Source: JAHEFU01 sp020440645
GTDB taxonomy: Bacteria > 4484-113 > JAFGCY01
DNA length: 64,000 bases
Assembly: GCA_020440645.1 (NCBI GenBank)
Contig: JAGRNR010000014.1
Location: 1-64,000, forward strand
Direction of reading: 5' to 3'
Below, in pieces: positions 34,216 through 42,155 of the stretch. The notes below the pieces were generated by a model. The model did not search any database. It had not been told where the DNA came from and worked only from the letters and a program-made list of their open reading frames with translations. The stretch's first letter is position 1. Each line of letters starts with the position of its first letter. The position numbers and the translations under genes are program-made.

Positions 34216-35220
34216 TCAGCCTGCGGCGAAGATCCGCTTGCGGCGCTCCAGCACGTCGTTGCAGGCATCGAGCACGCCCTTGACGTTCAGGCCCGCGAGG
34301 TCCATCAGCTCATACGGGTCGCCGCTGGAGAGGTACATGTCGCGCACCGCCACCAGGCGCACCGGCACGAGGTTCTCGCCCTCCGCCATCACCGTCGCCA
34401 CCGTGCTGCCCATGCTGCCGTAGTAGCTGACTTCCTCGGCCACCACGATGCCGCCGGTCTCGCCCGCCGCCGCTGCAATCGCTTCGCGGTCGATCGGCTT
34501 GACGCTGCTCATGTTGAGCACTCGCGCGGAAATGCCCTGCTCTGCCAGCTGCTCAGCAGCCAGGATGCAGCGTGAGAGCATCAGGCCATGCCCGATGATC
34601 GTGATGTCAGTGCCCTCGAGCACCTTGGTGGCCTTGCCGAAGTTGAAGGGCGTACCCTCACTGGAGATCAGCGGCACCTTCTCGCGGCCGATGCGGCTGT
34701 ACATCGGGCCGTACCACTCCGCCATGAACTTGGTGCACTTGAGCGTCTCCCAGTAGTCCGTGGGGTAGATCAGCGCGGTGTTCACCAGCGGCTGGATGCA
34801 GGAGCAGTCCTCGGAGGACTGGTGCGTCGGGCCGTCCTTGCCGACGGAGATGCCGCCGTGCGCGGCGGTGATCTTCACGTTGCAGTAGGAGTAGTCCACC
34901 GTGTTGCGGATCTGGTCCCAGGAACGGCCGGCGAGGAACATCGAGTAGCTCGCGAGGTAGGGGATGAAGCCCTGCTTGGCGAGGCCCGCCGCCGTGTTGA
35001 TCATGTCGTTCTCGCTGATGCCGCACTCGAAGAAGCGGCCGGGATAGCGGTCGCGGAAGAACTTCGTGTAGGTGGACTCCGCGAGGTCGGCGTCGAGCAC
35101 AACGACCTTCTCGTTCGTCTCGCCGAGCGCCAGCAGCGCATCACCGAAGCCCTCGCGCGTGAGCTTGTCCTCCCAGGCGGAGCTGGGCTTGTAACCGTTC
35201 AGATAGTTGAGTTGTGCCAT
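34216..35220 (-). CDS. Transketolase, C-terminal subunit (pyrimidine-binding and C domains)
   Basis: 334 residues matching the second half of transketolase. GFGDALLALGETNEKVVVLDADL opens the Pyr domain and CGISENDMINTAAGLA contains Glu70, which activates the thiamine pyrophosphate aminopyrimidine. The C-domain ends KGVLDACNDVLERRKRI. It must pair with the N-terminal half, encoded at 37846-38934 on the same strand, to transfer two-carbon units in the pentose-phosphate/Calvin-type pathway. Split transketolases usually have adjacent genes; here 2.6 kb with two other genes intervene. It has its own TATAAT and a hairpin over its ribosome site. Confidence 0.93.
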   Translation of the reverse strand: MAQLNYLNGYKPSSAWEDKLTREGFGDALLALGETNEKVVVLDADLAESTYTKFFRDRYPGRFFECGISENDMINTAAGLAKQGFIPYLASYSMFLAGRSWDQIRNTVDYSYCNVKITAAHGGISVGKDGPTHQSSEDCSCIQPLVNTALIYPTDYWETLKCTKFMAEWYGPMYSRIGREKVPLISSEGTPFNFGKATKVLEGTDITIIGHGLMLSRCILAAEQLAEQGISARVLNMSSVKPIDREAIAAAAGETGGIVVAEEVSYYGSMGSTVATVMAEGENLVPVRLVAVRDMYLSSGDPYELMDLAGLNVKGVLDACNDVLERRKRIFAAG

Positions 35221-35227
35221 TGTCTTG

Positions 35228-35250
35228 TCCTGCCGTTCGCAGCGGCAGGA
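35228..35250 (-). promoter_or_regulatory. Hairpin sequestering transketolase ribosome-binding site
   Basis: In the leader, TCCTGCCG pairs with CGGCAGGA (8 bp, 7-nt loop). The 3' arm contains the AGGA Shine-Dalgarno located about 8 nt before the ATG at 35220. Folding would block translation initiation; what opens it is unknown. Confidence 0.4.
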
Positions 35251-35252
35251 AG

Positions 35253-35258
35253 ATTATA
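35253..35258 (-). promoter_or_regulatory. -10 element for transketolase C-terminal subunit
   Basis: Perfect minus-strand TATAAT 33 bp before the start codon. No good -35 at the usual distance. Confidence 0.45.
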
Positions 35259-35273
35259 TAAGGTGCGGTGGAG

Positions 35274-35314
35274 CTACCCGCTTCAGCGGTAGGAGGCCAG
35301 GCTGTTAGCCTGGC
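35274..35314. repeat. Two short hairpins (GCTTCAGC and GGAGG families)
   Basis: 35274-35292 is CTACCCGC-TTCA-GCGGTAG. Its reverse complement is nearly identical to 37759-37777, in opposite orientation. 35296-35314 is GCCAGGC-TGTTA-GCCTGGC preceded by GGAGG, the same family as 16270 and 61281. Confidence 0.6.
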
Positions 35315-35332
35315 GGCGGGATGGGGGATGCC

Positions 35333-35433
35333 GAGCAATGAAGCATGAGTCCTGAGCAATGAGCCAATCCTGACTGAGCTAACTTCGATGCAACATGGAC
35401 TCATTGCTCAATCTTCATTGCTCATTGCTTTCA
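35333..35433. repeat. AGCAATG heptad inverted repeat after esterase gene
   Basis: Left arm 35333-35364 and right arm 35398-35430 pair over about 30 nt. The right arm touches the TGA of the esterase gene; on the coding strand it reads AGCAATG, AGCAATG, AAGATTG, AGCAATG. Confidence 0.75.
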
Positions 35434-36312
35434 GTCCTTCAGCCGTGACTCAAGCCAGGCGTAGGCATGCTCCCGCATCTCGGGAGTGAACACATGTCCG
35501 CCTTCGTAGATCTTCAGTTCCACATCCTGCGCAGGGTAACTGGCCCTGATGTAATCAGCGAGCGCTTGTGCACCAAAGCTGTACTTGTCCTGCGTCGTTG
35601 CCGAGATCAGCGTAGAGCAATTGTCAAACAGGCCGACCACATCCCCGATATCACCCCAGCTGGCAATCCCTGGAATGGCAAACTCCATCTGGATACCAAT
35701 GTCCTTCTCAAGTGATGCCGCATAGGAAACACAGCGGCAGTTGGACACCGTTGCCTTGATGCGATTGTCAAATGCCGGATACCAGAGCGCCATCTGCCCG
35801 CCATAGGAATGGCCGATGAAACCGATTCTGCCAGCATCAACTTCAGGAAGCGTGCTTAAGTAATCAATAGCCGCAGAAATATCGTGAACCACCTTTGCAT
35901 TCAATGAGGATCCCTGAACCAGCCGGGCGGTGAACTCCCTGTACGCTGTGCCGCCTGTATTGCTGGTGTCATTGCGCTCTTCAAAACCAATCGCATCCGG
36001 CGCAATGACAACATATCCCCGCTCGGCAAGCTCCTTTGCATAGCACTGATCCGGGTCCCCTGCCAGGCCGACCACCTCACTCTTGCCAAGCTCAAAATTG
36101 CCGGCATGCTGGTGATGGGCGAATACTGCTGGCAGCCTTCCTTCAAGCTTCGGCAGCAGCAGATAGGTAGGAATCCGTTCGCCATCTTCCGAAGAGTATT
36201 CAACTTTCCGCTCTATATATGAACCCTTGTCTTCCTCAGCCAGGACAACTGGCTCGAGTGCTGCCTTGCCAGGGAATTCGCCGAGGAGCTTCAGGAGTTC
36301 TTGCTTCTTCAT
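35431..36312 (-). CDS. Alpha/beta-hydrolase, dienelactone hydrolase/acetyl-xylan-esterase-like
   Basis: 293 residues, no signal peptide. The triad is visible: Ser169 in GHSYGG, Asp242 in TQDKYSF, His273 in EGGHVFTPE. LPAVFAHHQHAG and APDAIGFEERNDTS match the DLH/AXE1-like branch. The start at 36312 is preferred: an upstream in-frame ATG (36423) would be encoded by a heptad repeat. GC content looks lower than in neighbours, and the gene interrupts the split transketolase pair, so acquisition by transfer is possible. The substrate is unknown. Confidence 0.87.
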   Translation of the reverse strand: MKKQELLKLLGEFPGKAALEPVVLAEEDKGSYIERKVEYSSEDGERIPTYLLLPKLEGRLPAVFAHHQHAGNFELGKSEVVGLAGDPDQCYAKELAERGYVVIAPDAIGFEERNDTSNTGGTAYREFTARLVQGSSLNAKVVHDISAAIDYLSTLPEVDAGRIGFIGHSYGGQMALWYPAFDNRIKATVSNCRCVSYAASLEKDIGIQMEFAIPGIASWGDIGDVVGLFDNCSTLISATTQDKYSFGAQALADYIRASYPAQDVELKIYEGGHVFTPEMREHAYAWLESRLKD

Positions 36313-36370
36313 GGCCTGATTGTAGCCCAGCCGCTCAGACCCGTCCCGTACTGGATGTCCGTCGGCGATT

Positions 36371-36464
36371 GAGGATCTCGGATCTTGGTTGTTGGGAGTA
36401 GCAGATAGTGGTTCGATCTCCATCCTATTCTGCTACACCCCAGGTCCCAGCTCCTATATCCTCA
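36371..36464. repeat. GGANNTA-type heptad inverted repeat after VOC gene
   Basis: The right arm (36421-36464) starts at the TGA of the VOC gene. On that strand it reads GGATATA, GGAGCTG, GGACCTG, GGGTGTA. The left arm 36371-36408 (GAGGATCTCGG...) is its imperfect complement partner. Confidence 0.72.
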
Positions 36465-37376
36465 CAGGCCGTATTGCCAGAAGGTCACCACATTCCCCGC
36501 CGGGTCAGCCACGCTGAACCACTGCAGGTCTGCAGGCTCGCCCTGCAGCTCCTCCGGCTCAGCTCCGCTGGCAACGAGCCGTGCATGCTCGGCGGCGATG
36601 TCGAGGCATTCGAAGCACAGGCGCAGGGGTGCCGGATCACTGCCCTCCGGGTTGCCACCGCCCCACCAGCCGGCCCAGTCCATCAGGCCGACGAAGCGCC
36701 CCTCATCTGACAGCTTCAGGGCCTTGTAGACGCTGCCATGTTCCTGCACCACCCTGAATGCAAGGCGCTGCGTGTACCACTCCGTCGCCTCATCAATGTT
36801 GCCAACGAACACCAGCGCTTCGCCCATGCCGTAGCGGCTGGATGCCGGAGCCTGTGCCGCATGCGCCTCCACGGCCTGCGTGGCAGCCACGTCACTGCTG
36901 GCATCCTGCCAGATGATCAGTGGCTCGCCGTACTTATGCCTGATGCCGATGGTCTGCATCGACTCATCGCCCGTGATCTCCGTGCAGTCGTTGCCAAGTG
37001 CGATCAGCCGCGCGCGGTCCGTGGCCAGGTCCATGCTCTGGAAGCTCAGGTTGGCAGCCGGTGTCGGCCCGCCGGGTTCGAATCCCTCGGCCCACTGTGC
37101 AGCGACGAGTGACATCTGGTAGGCATTGTCACAGCTGATGGATGCGTACTGGTCGCCGAATTCGAACATCACGGTCCAGCCCAGCCTGTCACGGTAAAAG
37201 TCCCGGCAGGCGGTCCAGTCCTCGGCGTAGCAAACCACCTCAGCGACCTGCAGGCGGTGGGCATCATTGCTCTTCTGTGCATCCATGGAAGCCTCCTGGG
37301 CGAAAGCGCATAGTGTAAATGACAACAGATAGCTGGCAGCGAAGGCCGTAAGGTATATGCAGGTCAGTCTATTCAC
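36462..37376 (-). CDS. Exported protein with two VOC (glyoxalase-like) domains
   Basis: 304 residues from a GTG at 37376 with AGGAG 6 nt upstream, giving a clean signal peptide (VNRLTCIYLTAF...FAQEA). Two vicinal-oxygen-chelate units follow: about 45-165 (ICYAEDW..FYRDRLGWTVMFEFGDQYASIS) and about 185-300 (FVGNIDEATEWYTQRLAFRVVQEHG ... FSVADPAGNVVTFWQYG). An alternative cytoplasmic start is the ATG at 37286, which also has a strong AGGAGG. Members include dioxygenases, glyoxalases and resistance proteins, so no activity is assigned. Confidence 0.82.
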   Translation of the reverse strand: MNRLTCIYLTAFAASYLLSFTLCAFAQEASMDAQKSNDAHRLQVAEVVCYAEDWTACRDFYRDRLGWTVMFEFGDQYASISCDNAYQMSLVAAQWAEGFEPGGPTPAANLSFQSMDLATDRARLIALGNDCTEITGDESMQTIGIRHKYGEPLIIWQDASSDVAATQAVEAHAAQAPASSRYGMGEALVFVGNIDEATEWYTQRLAFRVVQEHGSVYKALKLSDEGRFVGLMDWAGWWGGGNPEGSDPAPLRLCFECLDIAAEHARLVASGAEPEELQGEPADLQWFSVADPAGNVVTFWQYGL

Positions 37377-37486
37377 AGCGGACTCCTGAATGCTCGATTG
37401 TTCCCCCAAGTGTCACGAGCCATTCTAGCAATCATTCACAGGTATTCGCCAGCCGGCCTGTCCGACATCCCCAAACCAGGTTTCAG

Positions 37487-37842
37487 GGAACTGGGAGCAG
37501 GGATCAGAATGATTTGTCGCGCTTCGCGCGCCAGTCCCATTTCCTGACAGCAAAGCTGTCAGAATGTCCCGCAACCTGAAAGCTGCCACCAGCAAACTGG
37601 ATCACCCCACCCGGAATGTCCGGCTGGCGCAAGGCAGACTGGAGTAAATGGACACAACATGGTTGCCAACAAGCTGCCTAAAGGGAACTCCGTGCTCTCT
37701 GTGCCCTCTGTGGTTAAATCCTTTGCGCACTCGTCGTGCAGCTAAGGCCGCAGCTTAACTACCGCTAAAGCGGGTAGCTCCGCCCCGAAACCTGCAACCA
37801 GCCACCTGCAACCAGCAACCTGATGTGCGACTAAAGTCGCAC
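37487..37842. repeat. Repeat-dense intergenic region
   Basis: The gap 37377-37845 has no gene. It holds heptads of the AGCAGGG type (37487-37512), CGCGC-TTC-GCGCG (about 37518-37530), CTGACAG-CAAAG-CTGTCAG (37544-37562), a 9-nt-period CACAGAG array (37688-37713, minus strand), CTACCGC-TAAA-GCGGGTAG (37759-37777), CCTGCAA/CCAGCAA heptads (37791-37825) and GTGCGAC-TAAA-GTCGCAC (37825-37842). Confidence 0.65.
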
Positions 37843-37845
37843 CTC

Positions 37846-38934
37846 CTACTCCACCGGTGACATTTCCCGGAAGTGGTCCGGCTTGACCGCGTCAGGGTGC
37901 AGGGTGTTGTGGCGCTTCTCGGTGATCGTCAGGTCCGCCGGGCCGCCCGGGCCCTCGCTGTCCATGTGCACCACGCGTGCCCAGGGGCTGGCCTGGATCT
38001 GCTGCACCACGCCGTCGTAGACCGGCGCGCCGTACTCCGCGCGTACCTCGTCGAGGTTCTCGAATTCATAGCCGAGCGCCTTCAGGCAGGCAGTGGCCTC
38101 CGCATCGGTGCAGGCCTTGCCGTGCCACTTGAAGATGTCCTCGTACTCCGGCACGCCCTTCATCATCGTGGTGTGGAAGATCAGCGCCTTCGGGCTGCCC
38201 TCCTGCTTGCGGGCCCAGCTCCAGGCCGCGTTGATCGCGTCCAGGTCATGCCCGTCCACGTTCTGCACCAGCCAGTGGCAGGCCTCCAGCTTCCTGTCCA
38301 GCGGGTCGAGGCGCTTCACGTCCTTCACGCGGCCGTCGATCTGGATATCGTTGTAGTCGCAGCTCATCACCAGGTTGTCCGTGCCACGGTGCCCTGCGTG
38401 CATGATCGCTTCCCAGATCTGCCCTTCCTGCATCTCGCCGTCGCCGACGTTGCAGTAGACGAACTGCTCGCCCTTGCCCTCGAGCTTCTTCCCAAGCGCC
38501 ATGCCATGCGCGACGCTGAGGCCCTGCCCAAGCGAGCCGGTGCCGATCTCAATGCCCGGTAGCTTGATATGGTTCGGATGGCCCTGCAGGCGGCTCGGGG
38601 TGGAGCGGAAGGTCAGAAGGTAGCCCGGGCTGAAGAAGCCGCGGCGTGACAGCAGGCTGTACTGCAGCGCGCTGACGTGGCCGTTTGAGATCACGAACTT
38701 GTCGCGGTCCGGCCAGTAGGGCTCATGGGGGCGGATGCGCATGTGGTTGAACAGCAGCGCCGCGGTGTAGTCGGCCATGCTGAACGGCCCGCCGGTATGG
38801 CCGCTGTTGGCGGCATTGGTCATCATCACCGCGTCCTTACGCAGCGTGCGCGCGACCTCCCTGAGCTCATCGTTGCCCAGATTGAGCGTGTCGGCCTTAA
38901 GGCTGCGTTCGCGGATTTCGGCGTGTGAAAGCAC
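37846..38934 (-). CDS. Transketolase, N-terminal (thiamine-pyrophosphate) subunit
   Basis: 362 residues with a GTG start. The TPP motif GDGEMQEGQIWEAIMHAG (Gly164-Gly166) ends with Asn195 in SCDYND. NSGHTGGPFSMAD and GSLGQGLSVAHGMALG are typical of the PP domain. There is a C-terminal extension of about 80 residues (EYEDIFKWHGKACTDAEA...). Partner of 34216-35220. It has its own perfect TATAAT upstream, so each half is transcribed separately. Confidence 0.94.
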   Translation of the reverse strand: MLSHAEIRERSLKADTLNLGNDELREVARTLRKDAVMMTNAANSGHTGGPFSMADYTAALLFNHMRIRPHEPYWPDRDKFVISNGHVSALQYSLLSRRGFFSPGYLLTFRSTPSRLQGHPNHIKLPGIEIGTGSLGQGLSVAHGMALGKKLEGKGEQFVYCNVGDGEMQEGQIWEAIMHAGHRGTDNLVMSCDYNDIQIDGRVKDVKRLDPLDRKLEACHWLVQNVDGHDLDAINAAWSWARKQEGSPKALIFHTTMMKGVPEYEDIFKWHGKACTDAEATACLKALGYEFENLDEVRAEYGAPVYDGVVQQIQASPWARVVHMDSEGPGGPADLTITEKRHNTLHPDAVKPDHFREMSPVE

Positions 38935-38963
38935 GGGGTCACCCCAATGGTTTAGATGAGCCG

Positions 38964-38969
38964 ATTATA
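38964..38969 (-). promoter_or_regulatory. -10 element for transketolase N-terminal subunit
   Basis: Perfect minus-strand TATAAT 30 bp before the GTG start. No matching -35. Confidence 0.45.
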
Positions 38970-38983
38970 GCGCTGGGAAACAG

Positions 38984-39020
38984 GCAGGGAGCTGAAAGCA
39001 GATAGCAGATATCAGAGCTG
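38984..39020 (+). repeat. Single-arm AGCAGNN heptads
   Basis: AGGGAGC, TGAAAGC, AGATAGC, AGATATC, AGAG units without an evident partner arm, upstream of the transketolase N-subunit promoter. Confidence 0.5.
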
Positions 39021-39075
39021 CCTGCCATCGCCTGCATTGGCACCATACAACTCCCTGTTCGCGAAATTCCCTTAT

Positions 39076-41961
39076 TCAGGGGCCGAAAAGTAGAAATGCC
39101 GACGATGTATCGCCCGCATATAGCTGTCCCAGGTCGTTGAGTGCCAGGCCATTGGCATAGGAGAACCCAAACCCGGTGTATTCCCAGAGCTTCGATCCAG
39201 CGGCACTGTAGGCATAAACCGTCTGGTCGTTGATCAGAAACAGCCTGTCTTGATTATCTATCAGGACAGTGCTGTAACCTCCACTTCCAAGATCCTCTGA
39301 CCACAGCAGGTTGCCCGCGGTATCAAGTGCTGTCAGGCTGCCGCCGAAGGGAGCGAAGTATGCGTTACCCGCGGAATCAAGGGATATCCTCACACTTGAT
39401 GAGCTGGTCGTTCCTGTGTCATAACTCCAGTTGTCGAGTCCATCCGGCGAGATTCTATAGGCCACACCATCAATATCCGTAAAGAAAGTGTTTCCCGATC
39501 CATCGCAACTGACGCCGTTGCGCACCAAGCCGCTTCCAGCATCAAACATATCGACGAGGCTTCCATCCGCAGCAATGATATAGCGGATACCGAATTGCGT
39601 CACGGCATGGATCCTAGCCGGACCAGTGGTCTCCTGCACCGCGCTGCTGCCATTGACAACATCGGAAAGCATGAAATCCCACCTGAAATCACCGGCAGGA
39701 CTGATGCTGGTCAATACGCAATCGGCAGCCCCATTACGCAATACGTAGAGATTTCCGGCTGCATCCCTTGAAGGCGCACCCGTCAGGCGAGAATTGAAGT
39801 TGTACTCCCAGACAAGTTCGCCTGCCGGATCATAACAAACCAGGCTATGCTCGGTGTTGAATGGGTTCTGCTCCAGCATGTGGACAATATCACCATTGTC
39901 AAGAATCAGCGGGCTGCCCTTTGGCACGTACCCCGGCCAGTCCTTGCTCCAGCTCACGTTGCCAAAACGATCACAGGCCAGCACGACATCGTTCGTGGCT
40001 GTGTAGAAGCTGCTGTCAACGGCGAATGCTGGCGGGTTCCTGAAGTTTGCTGTCCTACCGATATCCCAGATTATCTCCCCGGCCTCATCCACACGCTGCA
40101 GTCGATCCAGTCCCTGAGTGTAGAGGTTGTTGTTTTCATCGGTGGCCCCCCGGGCAGACATTACAACATCGGAATTGAGCCAGTTGCTGCCCACAACATC
40201 CGGGATGGTACTCTTGATACCCTCAAAGGCACTGCTCCACCAAACTCTGCCGTTGTCCGCCACGAGAACCGGCACATGCACATCGCCTGGTGATCCGAAA
40301 CGCTGATGCAGACTACCGTCCTCACTGAATCCGACAACCACATCCCCCTCATCACCTGCAGTGCCAAACCAGATGTTGCCGTCTCCAGCTATTGTCAGTT
40401 TCGTATTCGGGAAGTCGTAGAACATTTGAGGAGGGAAATCATCCTTGTGTATCACGTTGGTCAGGTATGTCCAGTAGTCACTGCCATCACTGTGGAATGC
40501 GATGAGAAGCCAAGGGAAAGTCAGGTGATCTTCAGGCATGGACAAGACAATCGGCACATCATCCTTGCCATTCACCAGGCTGCCCGTGACCATACTGCTG
40601 ATCCCGTCCACTATGCGGCGGCTCCACTGTTCAATGCCGGTGGAGTCAACTGCCACGAGGTCCATGTCATAAACTCCGCCACTTAAGGTCGTTTTGAGGA
40701 AATAGATGTTGCCGTTTCCGACAGTGGCACTGCTCACTACGCTGCTCTCTCCGCCACCTATTCTCCATTCTTCATTTCCAGACTCATCGATCAGCACCAA
40801 TTCCCCGCTGCTGATGTCCAGCATGATGACATCATCCGCCATCGTGGCTTCAAAGTCCGCCAATTCAGCATCTACTGCCCTTTGCCAGAGGACCTCGCCA
40901 TTGCTGGAAATCCGGTAGAGCTGCCTTCCAGTCGTGTGCAGCACCATACTGTTGTCAGACAGCAAGGTAAACGAGGGCTCATGCAAAAGGCCGCCTGGGG
41001 ATGAGTTTTTGCCATCCACCGCCGTACTCCACTGTATCTCTCCGTCCCTGCTAACACAGTTCACAAATCCATTGCTGCTTGTGCTGTAAAGTCTGCCATC
41101 ACTACCCATCCCAAACTGGCCGAACTGGCTGAGCATCGAGCCGTGGAAAACAGCTTGCGGTGAATCTGGCGCAGCGATGTCGATCCGTGATCCGGCACTA
41201 CCTCCTCCCCCGGGGCCGTTGAATTGCCCGGGACTGGGATCCGGTTCAATGGCAACAAGGTTCACGACATTGCTGTCAGCACCCAGATCACGTGCTGCAC
41301 CGATGCCAGAAAACGGCTGAACCATGTAGTATCCGCTTGGCGCCTGCGGAATGTCGAGGGTGACCTCCTTCAGGCCTCCACCGGCGGGCGTGACACCGGA
41401 CGCAAATGAGATTTCCTGCAGTTCCGAAAAGTTAGCCTGATCAATCGCGTACTGCATTACATAGCCCGATATACTGTTGCCGAAATTGATTCCAATCGGC
41501 GTGATGTCGGCAATCGTAACCTGTCCATTGCCATCGCCGTCCGCCAGCCTGGCCTTTTCCCAGTCAGCATCGGAACTTGACTTGCCGAGGTGAATGCCAA
41601 CAGGCGTAATGTCAGCAACGTTCACTTCACCGTTCTGGTCATAGTCCCCATTGTTGCGCAGGCTCCATTTGAAGGTTGTGCCCGCCACGGACAAGTCGCT
41701 GACGGCTCCGGCTGCCCCGCCAGGCGCTGCGCTGACGTAACGAGTGATTCCCTGCTCATCCAGGACGCGCTGCAACTCCCGCAGCAGAAGCTCAGCGGTA
41801 TCAGGGTCCATACCGGCCGGGGGACTGTACTCAGACAGCAACAAATGAGCAGTCGGTCCTACTGCAGGCAATGGTTCATTGATGGGATTGGAGCTGCGGT
41901 TGGAGCCGCAGGATGCCACCATAAGCAATGTAAGAACAAGCAATAATCCGAGACTGATCAT
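39076..41961 (-). CDS. Dockerin-like lipoprotein with PQQ-type beta-propeller
   Basis: 961 residues from an ATG at 41961, with lipobox VASC. The N-terminal helical region (TAELLLRELQRVLDEQGITRYVS) is followed by two EF-hand/dockerin-like calcium loops, DYDQNGEVNVADITPVG and DGDGNGQVTIADITPIG. Next come a beta-sandwich (GYYMVQPFSGIG) and a long repetitive beta-propeller with blades of the form WSTAVDGKN, VALDTAGNLLWSEDL, VYAYSAAGSKLWEYTG. It is paralogous to 44037-46883 and, in its N-terminal part, to 61371-63995. The first 50 ORF codons overlap a heptad hairpin and are excluded. The Shine-Dalgarno is weak, so the start is uncertain. Confidence 0.85.
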   Translation of the reverse strand: MISLGLLLVLTLLMVASCGSNRSSNPINEPLPAVGPTAHLLLSEYSPPAGMDPDTAELLLRELQRVLDEQGITRYVSAAPGGAAGAVSDLSVAGTTFKWSLRNNGDYDQNGEVNVADITPVGIHLGKSSSDADWEKARLADGDGNGQVTIADITPIGINFGNSISGYVMQYAIDQANFSELQEISFASGVTPAGGGLKEVTLDIPQAPSGYYMVQPFSGIGAARDLGADSNVVNLVAIEPDPSPGQFNGPGGGGSAGSRIDIAAPDSPQAVFHGSMLSQFGQFGMGSDGRLYSTSSNGFVNCVSRDGEIQWSTAVDGKNSSPGGLLHEPSFTLLSDNSMVLHTTGRQLYRISSNGEVLWQRAVDAELADFEATMADDVIMLDISSGELVLIDESGNEEWRIGGGESSVVSSATVGNGNIYFLKTTLSGGVYDMDLVAVDSTGIEQWSRRIVDGISSMVTGSLVNGKDDVPIVLSMPEDHLTFPWLLIAFHSDGSDYWTYLTNVIHKDDFPPQMFYDFPNTKLTIAGDGNIWFGTAGDEGDVVVGFSEDGSLHQRFGSPGDVHVPVLVADNGRVWWSSAFEGIKSTIPDVVGSNWLNSDVVMSARGATDENNNLYTQGLDRLQRVDEAGEIIWDIGRTANFRNPPAFAVDSSFYTATNDVVLACDRFGNVSWSKDWPGYVPKGSPLILDNGDIVHMLEQNPFNTEHSLVCYDPAGELVWEYNFNSRLTGAPSRDAAGNLYVLRNGAADCVLTSISPAGDFRWDFMLSDVVNGSSAVQETTGPARIHAVTQFGIRYIIAADGSLVDMFDAGSGLVRNGVSCDGSGNTFFTDIDGVAYRISPDGLDNWSYDTGTTSSSSVRISLDSAGNAYFAPFGGSLTALDTAGNLLWSEDLGSGGYSTVLIDNQDRLFLINDQTVYAYSAAGSKLWEYTGFGFSYANGLALNDLGQLYAGDTSSAFLLFGP

Positions 41962-42056
41962 AACAAATCCAGTCAGCAGTAGCTGTCGCAATGATTGGAT
42001 GCGAAGCAGTATTCTAGCCTTATACGCAAATCCCGTGGGAATGAAAGAGTATAGCT

Positions 42057-42155
42057 GAAAGCAGATAGCAGGGATCAGACTCGGCACTTCGATCCTTCTG
42101 CGGCAGTTCACCTGTCCGAGTCTGCTCCCTGCTCGCTGCTTTCTGTTCTCTGTTA
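42057..42155. repeat. AGCAGNN heptad inverted repeat (25 of 28 paired)
   Basis: Left arm 42057-42084 and right arm 42116-42143 match at 25 of 28 positions as inverted repeats. The heptads CAGAGAA, CAGAAAG, CAGCGAG, CAGGGAG begin directly after the TAA of the minus-strand gene at 42153. Confidence 0.85.

Noticed and set aside
36313..36423. N-terminal extension of the esterase to an upstream ATG
   Set aside because: The extension is encoded by a heptad repeat arm and lacks similarity to the hydrolase family; the start at 36312 fits the domain.
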